Source: Lactiplantibacillus songbeiensis (GTDB lineage: Bacteria; Bacillota; Bacilli; Lactobacillales; Lactobacillaceae). Taken from it: DNA of 64,000 nucleotides. Below the pieces are notes generated by a model. That model did not search any database and was not told the origin of the DNA. It saw only the letters and a list, made by a program, of their open reading frames with translations. The stretch spans positions 1 through 64,000 of the forward strand of contig NZ_BJDL01000013.1 in NCBI RefSeq assembly GCF_005405125.1, given 5' to 3'. This document shows, one piece after another, positions 8,016 through 16,988 of the stretch; the first letter of the stretch is position 1, and every line of letters starts with the position of its first letter. The position numbers and the translations under genes were made by a program.

Positions 8016-8756
8016 ATGAAAGTTACAGTTTTAGGTTATTACGGTGGGTATCCGTATGATGGCGTTGGGACGAGCGCTTATCTTGTTACTGCGGGACGCT
8101 ATCAATTATTGCTCGATTGTGGGTCCGGGGCTTTGAACGCCTTAGAAGAAATTTTAGATCCTTTACAATTAGATGCCGTCTTATTGAGTCACTATCATCA
8201 CGACCATACTGCCGATGTGGGGGTCTTACAATATTATTGGCAATTACGCCAAGGAGATCGTAAAACGCCAATCTTGCCAATTTATGGGCATACTGAGGAT
8301 CCCTTAAACTTTGGGGCCTTAACATGGGCTGGCGCAACGGTTGGCCGTGCTTATGATCCAGCTGCTGTGAATCAGATTGGACCGTTCGATGTGACTTTTC
8401 TCAAGACGAAACATCCGGTCCCCGCATTTGCAGTGAAAATTGTGGAACGGGCAACCGGGCAACAGTTGACGTTCTCAGCTGATACGGCTTATATCCCAGA
8501 ACTGGCCACTTTTGCGGAAGGATCACAGTTATTGATGACCGATACGAACTTTGGCGCCGATAAAACGGGTAAAATCTGGCATATGACCTCCGCTCAATCT
8601 GGTGAAATTGCCAAGGCTGCCCACGTTAAGCAATTGTTGTTAACACACTTGCCACAAGATGTTGATTTTGAACAGTTACGGCATGAGGCCCAAACAACAG
8701 CTGGTACCGGGGTCACGGTTGTGGTGGCACAGAAATATTTACAATTAACATTATAA
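8016..8756 (+). CDS. YhfI-type MBL-fold metallo-hydrolase
   Basis: 246 residues of the metallo-beta-lactamase superfamily. The metal motif HxHxDH is clear in LSHYHHDHTADVG near residues 46-58. Later ligands are likely in KTKHPVPAF, FSADTAY and LLLTHLPQ. The N-terminus KVTVLGYYGGYP with LLLDCGSGALNALEE is typical of the YhfI/RNase-Z-like branch. The substrate is unknown. ATG 8016 is 7 bases after GGAGG (8004-8008); ATG 8013 is too close and a longer N-terminal extension lacks a ribosome site. It is divergent from the HmoB-like gene. Confidence 0.85.
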   Translation: MKVTVLGYYGGYPYDGVGTSAYLVTAGRYQLLLDCGSGALNALEEILDPLQLDAVLLSHYHHDHTADVGVLQYYWQLRQGDRKTPILPIYGHTEDPLNFGALTWAGATVGRAYDPAAVNQIGPFDVTFLKTKHPVPAFAVKIVERATGQQLTFSADTAYIPELATFAEGSQLLMTDTNFGADKTGKIWHMTSAQSGEIAKAAHVKQLLLTHLPQDVDFEQLRHEAQTTAGTGVTVVVAQKYLQLTL

Positions 8757-8765
8757 GGGTGATTA

Positions 8766-8797
8766 AGAGACTAAGTGGACTTAGTCTCTTTTTTTAC
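8766..8797 (+). terminator. Terminator after the YhfI-like gene
   Basis: Perfect AGAGACTAAG / CTTAGTCTCT stem with a TGGA loop, followed by TTTTTTT. Confidence 0.95.
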
Positions 8798-8967
8798 ATT
8801 TTAGGGGACTTACAATTATAAAAATAATAAGCAAAATCTAAATTGCACACTACTTAGTAAGCGACGTAATTTGCTCAAATATAACTATATGTATAGATAA
8901 AGAAACATAAAATAAATAATTGTCTATTAGTGGTTAGAATAAGTCTAAATTAGTTTTTAAAAAAGTG

Positions 8968-8996
8968 TTCACAAACGTTAGTAAATAATATATAAT
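8968..8996 (+). promoter_or_regulatory. Promoter of spx
   Basis: TTCACA at 8968-8973 (5 of 6), a 17 bp spacer and perfect TATAAT at 8991-8996. It lies about 55 bases before the spx start. Confidence 0.8.
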
Positions 8997-9051
8997 AATA
9001 TTTGAAGCAAAGTTGTAATGTTGGCGACGCAATAAGGAGGAAACTAATTTT

Positions 9052-9450
9052 ATGGTTACTTTATATACATCACCAAGCTGCATGTCATGTCGGAAAGCAA
9101 AGATTTGGTTACGGCTGCATGCCATTGACTTTGAAGAACGGAATATTTTTACCACACCACTTTCAATCGATGAAATTAAAGGCATTTTACAAATGACCGA
9201 AGATGGGACTGAAGAAATTATTTCGACACGTTCCAAGGCCTTTCAGCGCCTGAATGTTGATATTGATGATTTATCGTTGACGCAACTCTATGATTTAATC
9301 AGTCGGGAACCGAGCATCCTACGCCGGCCAATCATGCTAGATGATAAACGGCTACAGGTCGGTTATAATGAGGATGAAATCCGCCGCTTTTTACCACGCC
9401 GGGTTCGAACATTGGAATTAGAAAAAGTGTGGCATTTGGCCAGCATCTAA
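9052..9450 (+). CDS. spx: Transcriptional regulator Spx
   Basis: 132 residues of the ArsC/Spx family. Spx binds the C-terminal domain of the RNA polymerase alpha subunit and reprogrammes transcription under thiol stress. The redox CxxC switch is visible as CMSC at residues 10-13, and [14 protein letters not shown]-type and [20 protein letters not shown] segments are conserved. AAGGAGG (9033-9040) precedes the ATG. Its adaptor SpxH and the ClpC adaptor MecA are encoded a few genes downstream, as in bacilli. It has its own promoter and terminator. Confidence 0.95.
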   Translation: MVTLYTSPSCMSCRKAKIWLRLHAIDFEERNIFTTPLSIDEIKGILQMTEDGTEEIISTRSKAFQRLNVDIDDLSLTQLYDLISREPSILRRPIMLDDKRLQVGYNEDEIRRFLPRRVRTLELEKVWHLASI

Positions 9451-9456
9451 GTACTG

Positions 9457-9494
9457 AATTGACTAGTGTGGTGACGAACCTAGTCAATTTTTTA
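9457..9494 (+). terminator. Terminator after spx
   Basis: AATTGACTAG (9457-9466) pairs with CTAGTCAATT (9480-9489), then a T-run. Confidence 0.85.
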
Positions 9495-9587
9495 GTTTTC
9501 AGATAGATTACTTTACAATCCGCTGAAATAAGTTAGAATTGTGATAGTGATTATGGCCCTTGACACTTAGAAAGGGGTGGATCTGTA

Positions 9588-10316
9588 ATGGAGATGGAAC
9601 GAATCAATGAAGATACGATTCGAGTTCTGATCGGCAACGATGATCTCAATGAACGCGGCATTCGCGTGTTGGATTTACTAGGGAATCATAAACAAATTGA
9701 AAGCTTTTTTTATAGCATCTTAGAGGAAGTTGATGTTGATCATCAATTTCAAGATAATGATGCGGTTACATTCCAAGTTTTACCAAATCGGAATGGCTTG
9801 GAACTTTTTATCAGTAAGAATAGTGAAAACTTGCAAGACACGATTGCTAAGGCGACCCAGCCTAATCAATCGTCGGATCAAAGTATGCAAGATGATGTTT
9901 CAGATTATTTGAAACGAAAATTAATGCAGACTGACACCGATAGTAGTGATCAGTCTCAGGGTGTACAACATAATCAGACTAAGGATACGAATGATTTAGA
10001 TCCTTATATCGAAGATCCAGATACACCAACTAAAGAATTTGTGCTACAGTTTGACAGCTTTGAAGATGTGATTTCGTTAGCACAAATGTTCCGGCCCGAT
10101 GGGTTAGCATCCAACTTGTTTAAGTATCGCGATAAATACTACTTAGAACTAGTCTTTTTCGTTGATCAATCCTCAACTGGGGTGATTCAAGATGATGTGG
10201 CTGTTGCTTTGGAATATGCGCATCAAACGAAAGTCACTGCGGATGTGTTATTGGAACATGGTGAAAAAGTCATGTCCAATGCCGCTTTAGAAACCGTACG
10301 CCATTACTTTAAATAA
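9588..10316 (+). CDS. mecA: Adaptor protein MecA
   Basis: 242 residues. MecA targets proteins such as competence and stress regulators to the ClpC-ClpP protease. The conserved N-terminal substrate-binding part (MEMERINEDTIRVLIGNDDL) and the C-terminal ClpC-binding domain (about 150-240: TKEFVLQFDSFEDVISLAQ, YLELVFF) are joined by an acidic, Gln/Asp/Ser-rich linker (about 85-145). AAAGGGGTGG precedes the ATG. It lies between spx and coiA, with its own terminator downstream. Confidence 0.95.
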   Translation: MEMERINEDTIRVLIGNDDLNERGIRVLDLLGNHKQIESFFYSILEEVDVDHQFQDNDAVTFQVLPNRNGLELFISKNSENLQDTIAKATQPNQSSDQSMQDDVSDYLKRKLMQTDTDSSDQSQGVQHNQTKDTNDLDPYIEDPDTPTKEFVLQFDSFEDVISLAQMFRPDGLASNLFKYRDKYYLELVFFVDQSSTGVIQDDVAVALEYAHQTKVTADVLLEHGEKVMSNAALETVRHYFK

Positions 10317-10322
10317 TGGCCT

Positions 10323-10356
10323 AAGTCGTTACCTTAATTGGTAGCGGCTTTTTTAT
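10323..10356 (+). terminator. Terminator after mecA
   Basis: Imperfect stem AAGTCGTTACC / GGTAGCGGCTT with a TTTTTTAT tail. Confidence 0.8.
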
Positions 10357-10421
10357 GCTACTTTTTTAACAGGAGACGGTCAAGTTTACCGTAACTAGTA
10401 GTAAAAGGCGGTGAGGTTCAG

Positions 10422-11510
10422 ATGTTAATGGCTCAAGATCAGCAGGACCACTTAATCTTAGCGGCCGATGCAACGCGGCAGGCTAAGTATCGTTGTCCGG
10501 GTTGCCAAGGAATGGTTCGATTAAAGCGTGGCCGCGTGATGGCTGCCCACTTTGCGCATCAAGCGGCAGCCTGCCAGACTTTTTCTGAAGGGGAGACGGC
10601 TGAACACCTACTCGGGAAGCAACAATTAGCGGCGTGGTTCCAAGCTAGCGGGTATACCGTCCAGATTGAAGCGGCCTTGCCAGCATTGCATCAGCGTCCA
10701 GATGTCCTCGTCCAACAAGGTTCACAACCGCCGTTAGCCTTAGAATTCCAATGCTCACCGCTGAGTGTGACGCGGTTGGCTGAACGGACGCAGGGGTATC
10801 GACAACATGGTTACCGGGTTTTATGGGTATTGGGGTCACCGTATCATGTTAGTGGTCGACTGCGGTCCCATGCCAAAGCCTTAAAGTTTCTGCAATATTC
10901 ACCGCAGTGGGGCTGTTATTTGGTCTTTTGGGATGTGACGGGGCCGCAATTACAATTAGATTTAAACTTATTGAGTTGTGATGGTGATCCGTTGCATTTG
11001 CAACGCCACTACTTTCCAGTCCAACGTACGACGGTGCCGGATTTGCTGCATTATCGGCCACAACTCACAATACCAACAGTTGTGGCCAATCACTATCAGG
11101 CCTATCAGCGCCGCTTAACCCTAGGCAGGTTAGGCCAACAACCGCAAGTCGTAGCTTTACAGCGTTTTTGTTATCAGCATGGTGGGACTGTCGCAACGAT
11201 GCCTGATTGGGTCTATCCAATGATAGCTAAGGTACCAATCTTGGCCGGTCCTTATTTGAGTTGGTATTTACATGTGTTTGTTCGGTTACGATTGGAACCG
11301 TTAATTTTATCAACAGTGAGGCTGCAACAGCTATTGCAAGCAGAATTAACGCCCTTGTTAGCGCCCGTCAGTTGTTTAAATGGGGCCGATGCCTTGCAAC
11401 AGCAGCTTGTGCATGACTTATTAGCAGAATTAGTAACGCGACAAGTGATTACGGCAGTTCCAACTGGTTGGCGATTGAATAGCCAACAATTGCGCTGGAA
11501 ACGGCATTAA
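10422..11510 (+). CDS. coiA: Competence protein CoiA
   Basis: 362 residues. CoiA is a nuclease-like protein that promotes recombination of DNA taken up during competence. The N-terminus has a CPGC motif (about residues 24-27) and HFAHQ, then GETAEHLLGKQQLAAWF. The nuclease core is seen as RPDVLV followed by LALEFQCS (an acidic D then ExQ arrangement) and WVLGSPY. The C-terminal third is poorly conserved. ATG 10422 follows GGCGGTGAGG; a second ATG two codons later is also possible. It is flanked by mecA and pepF as in other bacilli, but the window shows no other competence gene. Confidence 0.9.
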   Translation: MLMAQDQQDHLILAADATRQAKYRCPGCQGMVRLKRGRVMAAHFAHQAAACQTFSEGETAEHLLGKQQLAAWFQASGYTVQIEAALPALHQRPDVLVQQGSQPPLALEFQCSPLSVTRLAERTQGYRQHGYRVLWVLGSPYHVSGRLRSHAKALKFLQYSPQWGCYLVFWDVTGPQLQLDLNLLSCDGDPLHLQRHYFPVQRTTVPDLLHYRPQLTIPTVVANHYQAYQRRLTLGRLGQQPQVVALQRFCYQHGGTVATMPDWVYPMIAKVPILAGPYLSWYLHVFVRLRLEPLILSTVRLQQLLQAELTPLLAPVSCLNGADALQQQLVHDLLAELVTRQVITAVPTGWRLNSQQLRWKRH

Positions 11511-11513
11511 ATG

Positions 11514-11586
11514 CGATGGTCAATCAGCGCGAACGGTCGATAATGTGTTAATCTAAGTAATATGAACCGTGTTTGGTTGACCATCG
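11514..11586 (+). other. Long stem-loop between coiA and pepF
   Basis: CGATGGTCAA at 11514-11523 pairs with TTGACCATCG at 11577-11586, and an inner ACGGT/ACCGT pair lies at 11533-11537 and 11566-11570. No T-run follows, so it is not a typical intrinsic terminator. It may stabilise the coiA mRNA end or be part of the pepF leader. Confidence 0.5.
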
Positions 11587-11662
11587 GGTGGGCAAGTAGC
11601 GATGATGAATGGACCAGACACGTTGTCGGCGGTAACCACCGCTAACTAAAATTGAAAGGAGC

Positions 11663-11737
11663 GCTACCGTGATGCCACCCCCTGATCACCTAGTGGTCAA
11701 GGTCGCTAAGCACGGTAGCCAAGACTAGCATGGTAGC
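11663..11737 (+). promoter_or_regulatory. Possible translational switch ahead of pepF
   Basis: GCTACCGTG (11663-11671) can pair perfectly with CACGGTAGC (11711-11719). It can instead pair, with one G-U, with CATGGTAGC (11729-11737), which contains the pepF start codon. An inner hairpin TGATCAC / GTGGTCA lies at 11683-11699. The shared 5' arm includes the GTG start of a 19-codon leader frame. The pairings are visible directly; a regulatory role is inference. Confidence 0.45.
11669..11728 (+). CDS. 19-codon leader ORF before pepF
   Basis: GTG 11669 lies 7 bases after AAAGGAG (11655-11661). The predicted peptide begins M-M-P-P-P-D, which holds a Pro-Pro-Pro-Asp stretch of the kind known to stall ribosomes and need EF-P. 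It stops with TAG one base before the pepF ATG. pepF itself lacks a visible ribosome binding site, so translation of pepF may be coupled to this frame. It could also be a chance open frame. Confidence 0.4.
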   Translation: MMPPPDHLVVKVAKHGSQD

Positions 11738-13541
11738 AACTAAACATTTACCAACGCGGTCAGCCGTTCCTGAAGCACTGACCTGGGATTTAACGAAGAT
11801 TTATGCGGATCAAGCTGCGTATGAGGCGGATGTCGCCCAAGTTAAGGCGGACTTAGCGACAATGACGGACTTGAAAGCCGATTTTACGACCGATGCCGCC
11901 ACGGTCTTAGCTGGGATCGAAGGCGTTTTGGGGTTATATCGTCGCTTAGAAAAGGTCGCCGTCTATGCAAGTTTAAAGAGTGATCAGGATACTGGTAACA
12001 GTACGAATCAAGCATTAGACGAACAAGCCAGTAGCTTAACGGCTCAAGTGTCAGCCGCCACGGCTTGGTTAGAACCGGCCATCTTGACATTGACCCCCGC
12101 TCAATTGGATACGTATTTGGATGATAACGTTGAGTTACGGGCATATCGACACTTATTGGATACGATTCGACTCCAAAAAGGGCACGTCCTGTCGGAAAAT
12201 GAAGAAGCTTTATTAGCCGGTGCCGGTGACATCTTTGATGCGTCGGCCAAAACGTTTGGGGTTTTAAATAATGCTGATTTTGAGTTTCCGGTGGTGAAGG
12301 ATGAACAAGGTCAGCCAGTTAAGCTGTCACAAGGGGTCTATAGCGTCTTGTTAGAGTCGGCGGAACCAGCCATTCGGCGTGAAGCCTTTACGGCGTTGTA
12401 TTCGGTCTATCACCAATTTCGGCGGACCTTAGCTTCGACCTTAGCGAGTCAAGTGAAGGTGCATAATTTCGTCGCCCAAGCACATCATTATCCCGATGCA
12501 CGGACCGCTGCTTTAGCAGCTAATCAGATTCCGACCACGGTTTATGACTCACTAGTAACTGCTGTGGACCAACATCTAGATTTATTACATCGTTACGTGG
12601 CGCTGCGTAAGTCAATCATGGATGTGGATGTCTTGCATATGTATGATTTGTACACACCGTTGACTGGTAAGCCGGAATTGACTTATACCTATGAACAAGC
12701 CCAAGCAACTGCCTTAAAAGCACTAAAAGTTTTAGGCCCTGATTATATTAAACATGTCAAAACGGCCTTTAACTCACGCTGGATCGATGTGGTCGAAAAC
12801 CAAGGCAAACGCAGTGGCGCGTATTCTTCAGGAATGTATGATACGGCGCCATATATGTTATTAAATTGGCAAGACAATATTGATAACCTGTATACGCTGG
12901 TACATGAAATGGGTCATAGTATGCATTCATACGAAACCACACATCATCAACCGTATCAGTATGGCGACTATTCGATTTTTGTGGCTGAGATTGCCTCAAC
13001 GACGAATGAAAATTTACTGACGAATTATTTATTAGCCACTGAGACGGATCCGAAAGTCCGCGCCTACGTCTTGAATTATTATTTGGATGGCTTCAAAGGA
13101 ACCTTGTTCCGGCAGACCCAATTTGCTGAATTTGAGCAGTGGATTCATGAGGAGGCTGCGGCAGGTCGGCCCTTAACTGCCGATCGCATGTCGACTTATT
13201 ATTTGCAATTGAATCAACGGTATTACGGCACCGCCGTTGTTAGTGATCCCCAGATTGCGGATGAATGGGCGCGGATTCCGCATTTCTATTACAACTACTA
13301 TGTCTATCAATATGCGACTGGCTTTGCCGCTGCGTCGACATTAGCACATGGTATTTCGACGAAACAACCGGGGGCAGTTAAAAAGTATCTGGGCTATTTA
13401 CAAGCCGGCTCATCAGAGTTCCCAATTGAAGTGATGCGTAATGCTGGCGTTGATATGACCAAGACCGATTATTTGGCCGATGCCTTTAAGGTATTTGAAC
13501 AACGGTTAACAGAATTTGAACAGTTAATTAAGACGAATTAA
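11730..13541 (+). CDS. pepF: Oligoendopeptidase F (M3B family)
   Basis: 603 residues. A zinc metallopeptidase of the cytoplasm that cuts oligopeptides of roughly 7-17 residues. The zinc-binding HExxH motif is HEMGH near residues 391-395 (LVHEMGHSMHS), with the downstream glutamate in VAEIASTTNE. The N-terminus LPTRSAVPEALTWDLTKIYA is typical and supports the ATG at 11730. No Shine-Dalgarno sequence is seen before this ATG, which is one base after the stop of a 19-codon leader frame. It is followed by a strong bidirectional terminator. Confidence 0.95.
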   Translation: MVATKHLPTRSAVPEALTWDLTKIYADQAAYEADVAQVKADLATMTDLKADFTTDAATVLAGIEGVLGLYRRLEKVAVYASLKSDQDTGNSTNQALDEQASSLTAQVSAATAWLEPAILTLTPAQLDTYLDDNVELRAYRHLLDTIRLQKGHVLSENEEALLAGAGDIFDASAKTFGVLNNADFEFPVVKDEQGQPVKLSQGVYSVLLESAEPAIRREAFTALYSVYHQFRRTLASTLASQVKVHNFVAQAHHYPDARTAALAANQIPTTVYDSLVTAVDQHLDLLHRYVALRKSIMDVDVLHMYDLYTPLTGKPELTYTYEQAQATALKALKVLGPDYIKHVKTAFNSRWIDVVENQGKRSGAYSSGMYDTAPYMLLNWQDNIDNLYTLVHEMGHSMHSYETTHHQPYQYGDYSIFVAEIASTTNENLLTNYLLATETDPKVRAYVLNYYLDGFKGTLFRQTQFAEFEQWIHEEAAAGRPLTADRMSTYYLQLNQRYYGTAVVSDPQIADEWARIPHFYYNYYVYQYATGFAAASTLAHGISTKQPGAVKKYLGYLQAGSSEFPIEVMRNAGVDMTKTDYLADAFKVFEQRLTEFEQLIKTN

Positions 13542-13556
13542 GGCTGTATCTAGTCA

Positions 13557-13590
13557 AAAAAGGACCCGCTGCTATGAGCGGGTCCTTTTT
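13557..13590 (+). terminator. Bidirectional terminator between pepF and spxH
   Basis: AAAAAGGACCCGCT pairs exactly with AGCGGGTCCTTTTT across a 6-base loop. A-rich and T-rich flanks on both sides let it serve pepF and the convergent spxH. Confidence 0.95.
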
Positions 13591-13635
13591 ATTATGTCAG
13601 AATAATTGCAATAACGGGTCGTACGATAAGGTGAC

Positions 13636-14265
13636 CTATAAGACGTGCAATTGTGTACCATCTAAGTTAGCACAGTTGGTATGCTGAGCTAATTCATCAA
13701 ATGGATCTAATTGACCATTAACGAGGTCAAATAAGGTCGCGTAATTAAAGTGTTCCAGCAAAACGCCATAATCGTAATGATCGCAGTCGAAGACCACTGC
13801 TGATGATGCAGCGGTAATGTTCATCTCAGAAGCCAGCCGTTGATCGGCATGAAAGGCTTGCTTGGCTAAATCACTATTGCGGTCTTCCATAAACATATCT
13901 AAGTCAATTTTACAGCGTTCCGCAACTGCCGTGACCAAATCTTCAGAATAACGTTGGCCGGCTTTTAAAAGGGCATCCTGCATCGCAATCAAGAAATTGC
14001 GGCCGCGTTTTTTGCCTTGAAAAAGGGCAGCTTTATAGTCCAAAATAATACGATACAACTGTTGTGACTGGTGATTTTGCGCTTGCCAGTCAGTTGCTTT
14101 TAATCCTTGGCGTTGCATGGCTTTTTGGATGATATTGATATTCAATAATGGTACGAATTGGAATTGAATTTGCTTATCCGAATCGTTGGCCAGGCGTAAG
14201 ACATTTTGTTCATCACGGACACATTGTTCTCCTAGCGGATTTACAAATAAATACACTTCTAACAC
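13636..14265 (-). CDS. spxH: ClpXP adaptor protein SpxH (YjbH), thioredoxin-fold
   Basis: 209 residues of the DsbA/thioredoxin-like YjbH family, which delivers Spx to ClpXP for degradation. The N-terminus EVYLFVNPLGEQC corresponds to the redox loop, but only one cysteine is present where many homologues have CxxC. The C-terminal part holds SSAVVFDCDHYDYGVLLEHF. The start is GTG at 14265-14263, 9 bases after GGAGG; an out-of-frame ATG lies between them and opens a 3-codon frame. Placement next to pepF and divergent from relQ matches the bacillary order. Confidence 0.88.
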   Translation of the reverse strand: MLEVYLFVNPLGEQCVRDEQNVLRLANDSDKQIQFQFVPLLNINIIQKAMQRQGLKATDWQAQNHQSQQLYRIILDYKAALFQGKKRGRNFLIAMQDALLKAGQRYSEDLVTAVAERCKIDLDMFMEDRNSDLAKQAFHADQRLASEMNITAASSAVVFDCDHYDYGVLLEHFNYATLFDLVNGQLDPFDELAQHTNCANLDGTQLHVL

Positions 14266-14519
14266 GTCATAATTCCTCCACTTTCTCTTTTCGCGTCATA
14301 GTGCAGAATACCAAGGTTACTTAGTATTTGCAAGTTTTTAAATTCATCATTTATCTTAATAATGGCCTGTTAAGCGGTCATTTGAATTAAACCTTCGACT
14401 GTCATCATGCACCGATTTACCCCATTCGTAAAGTAATTTGCTCTTGAAAGCGCTGTTGGTTAAGTTGTTAATGTGAATTGTTAAACCAGGAAGCGATTGC
14501 TTTTTATTCTGGGAAAATA

Positions 14520-14528
14520 TGGTAAAAT
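14520..14528 (+). promoter_or_regulatory. Extended -10 promoter of the relQ operon
   Basis: TGGTAAAAT (TG, one base, TAAAAT at 14523-14528) lies 35 bases before the relQ start. No convincing -35 is seen. The rest of 14266-14562 holds nothing else I recognise. Confidence 0.5.
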
Positions 14529-14562
14529 TTTAAAGGTATGGATTTGAAACGGAGGTGCCCTG

Positions 14563-15225
14563 ATGGAAGACTGGAACCATTTTTTATTACCTTATCAACA
14601 AGCCGTTGATGAATTGAAAGTTAAACTACGGGGAATGCGGAAACAGTTTCGCGATTTGAACCAGCATGAACCGATCGAGTTTGTAACGGGGCGCGTGAAA
14701 CCGGTTGATAGCATTAAAGAAAAGATGCTCCGGCGTAAGGTTCAGGCTGATCGCTTGGAACAAGATATGCAAGATATTGCTGGGTTGCGCATTATGTGTC
14801 AATTCGTCGAGGATATTTATCAAGTGGTCGACTTATTACGGAAGCGGACTGATATGACGATCTTAGAAGAACGTGATTATATCAGTAACGAAAAGCCATC
14901 TGGTTATCGGTCGTATCATATTGTGATTGAATATCCGGTGCAGATGGTCGGTGGTGAAAAGAAGATTTTAGCGGAAATTCAAGTCCGGACATTAGCAATG
15001 AACTTTTGGGCGACGATTGAACATTCGTTAAACTACAAATATCAAGGTGACTTTCCAGAAAACCTTAGCCAGCGGTTACAGCGAGCGGCGGAGGCGGCCT
15101 TTAGTTTAGATAAAGAAATGTCAGAAATTCGTGAAGAAATCCAAGAAGCGCAGAGTTTGTTTTCTTACGGTAAAGGGGCTCAAACCGATGATGATAGCGC
15201 AACGAAAGAAGATCAAGACTCATGA
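14563..15225 (+). CDS. relQ: Small alarmone synthetase RelQ (YjbM), GTP pyrophosphokinase
   Basis: 220 residues. It transfers pyrophosphate from ATP to GDP or GTP to make (p)ppGpp and lacks the hydrolase and TGS/ACT domains of RelA/SpoT. The synthetase core is clear: [46 protein letters not shown] and [20 protein letters not shown]. The C-terminal helix region is acidic and fits the tetramer-forming part of RelQ. GGAGGTG precedes the ATG. Its stop overlaps the nadK start (ATGA), so relQ-nadK-rluD form one transcription unit. Confidence 0.95.
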   Translation: MEDWNHFLLPYQQAVDELKVKLRGMRKQFRDLNQHEPIEFVTGRVKPVDSIKEKMLRRKVQADRLEQDMQDIAGLRIMCQFVEDIYQVVDLLRKRTDMTILEERDYISNEKPSGYRSYHIVIEYPVQMVGGEKKILAEIQVRTLAMNFWATIEHSLNYKYQGDFPENLSQRLQRAAEAAFSLDKEMSEIREEIQEAQSLFSYGKGAQTDDDSATKEDQDS

Positions 15226-16031
15226 TGAAAGTAACGATTTATGCGAATTCTAACCCAAAGTCCAAAAAAGTCGCCACTGAGCTACATACAAAGTTGACTG
15301 CGGCTGGTTTTGAAATTGACGACTACGCACCAGATCTCGTCTTATCAGTCGGGGGCGATGGCACACTGTTATCAGCGTTCCATCATTATAGTGATATGGT
15401 TGATCAAGTTCGTTTTGTCGGTGTGCATACGGGGCATTTGGGCTTTTATACCGATTGGCGCGACTATGAAATCGATCAACTCATTGCTGGGTTGAAGGAT
15501 GATAATGGCCAGAGTGTGACGTATCCGCTCTTATCCGTTGAGATTACGTACGCGGATACGGGTGAAACGGATCATTATTTAGCGTTAAATGAATCCACGT
15601 TAAAGAAACTTGGTAGTACGATGGTTGCGGATGTGTATATTCAGGATGAATTATTCGAACGTTTCCGTGGCGACGGACTGTGTGTCTCAACGCCCACGGG
15701 GTCAACGGCTTATAATAAATCCGTTGGTGGCGCCGTCATTCATCCGCGCTTAGATGCGTTACAAATGGCTGAAATTGCCTCGATCAATAACCGAGTGTTC
15801 CGAACGTTAGGGTCGCCCGTGATTGTCGCACCGTACGAAACCATTACGATTAAGCCACAGCAGCAGTCGCATTTTATCTTTACGGCCGATCAAATGGATA
15901 CGCAGCCACGTCCGATTCAACAAATTCGCTACTCGATTGCGAATCGCCGGATTGCCTTTGCCCAACATCGGCATAATCGTTTCTGGCAACGGGTTGAGAC
16001 GTCCTTCATTGGTTTGGAAGAAGACCAATGA
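15222..16031 (+). CDS. nadK: NAD kinase
   Basis: 269 residues. It phosphorylates NAD to NADP in the cytoplasm. The family motif GGDGT is at about residues 44-48 ([16 protein letters not shown]), followed by NESTLKK, and the third block reads [20 protein letters not shown]. The start overlaps the relQ stop by 4 bases. A second ATG immediately follows, so the start could be one codon later. Its own stop overlaps the next start by ATGA, so the three genes are translationally coupled. Confidence 0.96.
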   Translation: MMKVTIYANSNPKSKKVATELHTKLTAAGFEIDDYAPDLVLSVGGDGTLLSAFHHYSDMVDQVRFVGVHTGHLGFYTDWRDYEIDQLIAGLKDDNGQSVTYPLLSVEITYADTGETDHYLALNESTLKKLGSTMVADVYIQDELFERFRGDGLCVSTPTGSTAYNKSVGGAVIHPRLDALQMAEIASINNRVFRTLGSPVIVAPYETITIKPQQQSHFIFTADQMDTQPRPIQQIRYSIANRRIAFAQHRHNRFWQRVETSFIGLEEDQ

Positions 16032-16909
16032 GATTTACGTGGCAGAATACCGCAACGGCACCGATGAAGGTCAAGACGTTGTTGTCACAACATGGCGTGA
16101 CGCGTAGTTTATTAAAAAAAGTGAAATATCATGGCGGGGCTATCTTGGTCAATGATCAGCCGGTCTTAGCGATTCATGTGTTGACTGGTGGCGAAAAGGT
16201 GACCATGGTGACCCCCGTTGAGATCGGTAACGATTTTTTGGGTGGCTCTGATTTACCGCTGAATATTTTGTATGAAGATCGTGATTACTTGATTGCGAAT
16301 AAACCAGCCGGGGTTGCTTCCGTGCCAGCGCATCATCTGCCAGAAAACACCTTGGCTAATCGGGTCAAGGGGTACTACCAAGCGCGGGCCTATGAAAATC
16401 AAGTCGTCCACATAACGACGCGGCTGGATCGAGATACGAGTGGTATCGTGTTATTTGCCAAACATCACTTTGCCCACTCGATTATCGATGCGCAGCTCAA
16501 GACCCATGCGATGCGTAAGATGTATCTGGCGGTTGTCAGTGGTGTCTTGCCCGCGGATCATGGTTGGTTAGATCAGCCGATTGGTCGTGCGCCGGGGTCA
16601 TTTATCAAGCGAACGATTACGCCAGATGGTCGCCCATCCTTAACGGAATACTGGGTCGTGCGGCGGCTAGCTGATCGAACCGTGGTTAAAGTGCGCTTAC
16701 ACACGGGGCGGACTCATCAGATTCGGGTCCACTTTGCGGCGGCGGGCTATCCGTTGATTGGCGATAGGTTGTATGGGGGTCCCCGTAATCCCTGGATTGA
16801 TCGTCAGGCGCTCCATTGCATGCAATTAAGCTTTTATGATCCATTTTTACAGAAAGACTTAACGACTTTTGCACCGTTACCACAAGATATTGTTGATTTA
16901 ATGCGGTAA
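16028..16909 (+). CDS. RluD-family 23S rRNA or tRNA pseudouridine synthase
   Basis: 293 residues. An N-terminal S4-like RNA-binding stretch (about 15-70: [24 protein letters not shown]) is followed by the RluA/RluD catalytic domain with the catalytic aspartate in [16 protein letters not shown] (near residue 138). The later motifs [13 protein letters not shown] and [11 protein letters not shown] are also present. The exact uridine target cannot be read from sequence; the gene corresponds in position to yjbO of B. subtilis. It overlaps nadK by 4 bases and ends at a strong terminator. Confidence 0.93.
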   Translation: MRFTWQNTATAPMKVKTLLSQHGVTRSLLKKVKYHGGAILVNDQPVLAIHVLTGGEKVTMVTPVEIGNDFLGGSDLPLNILYEDRDYLIANKPAGVASVPAHHLPENTLANRVKGYYQARAYENQVVHITTRLDRDTSGIVLFAKHHFAHSIIDAQLKTHAMRKMYLAVVSGVLPADHGWLDQPIGRAPGSFIKRTITPDGRPSLTEYWVVRRLADRTVVKVRLHTGRTHQIRVHFAAAGYPLIGDRLYGGPRNPWIDRQALHCMQLSFYDPFLQKDLTTFAPLPQDIVDLMR

Positions 16910-16917
16910 AACAGTCT

Positions 16918-16966
16918 AAAAAGACGCTGAAAACACTCATTTAAGGGTGTTTTCAGCGTCTTTTTT
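16918..16966 (+). terminator. Bidirectional terminator between the RluD-type gene and cutC
   Basis: AAGACGCTGAAAACAC pairs with GTGTTTTCAGCGTCTT, with A-rich and T-rich flanks. It serves both convergent genes. Confidence 0.95.
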
Positions 16967-16988
16967 GATCAATTAAGTCGAAATTAAG

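Noticed and set aside
8934-9236. 100-codon minus-strand open frame over the spx promoter and 5' end
   Set aside because: It overlaps well-supported spx coding sequence and has no family pattern or ribosome site.
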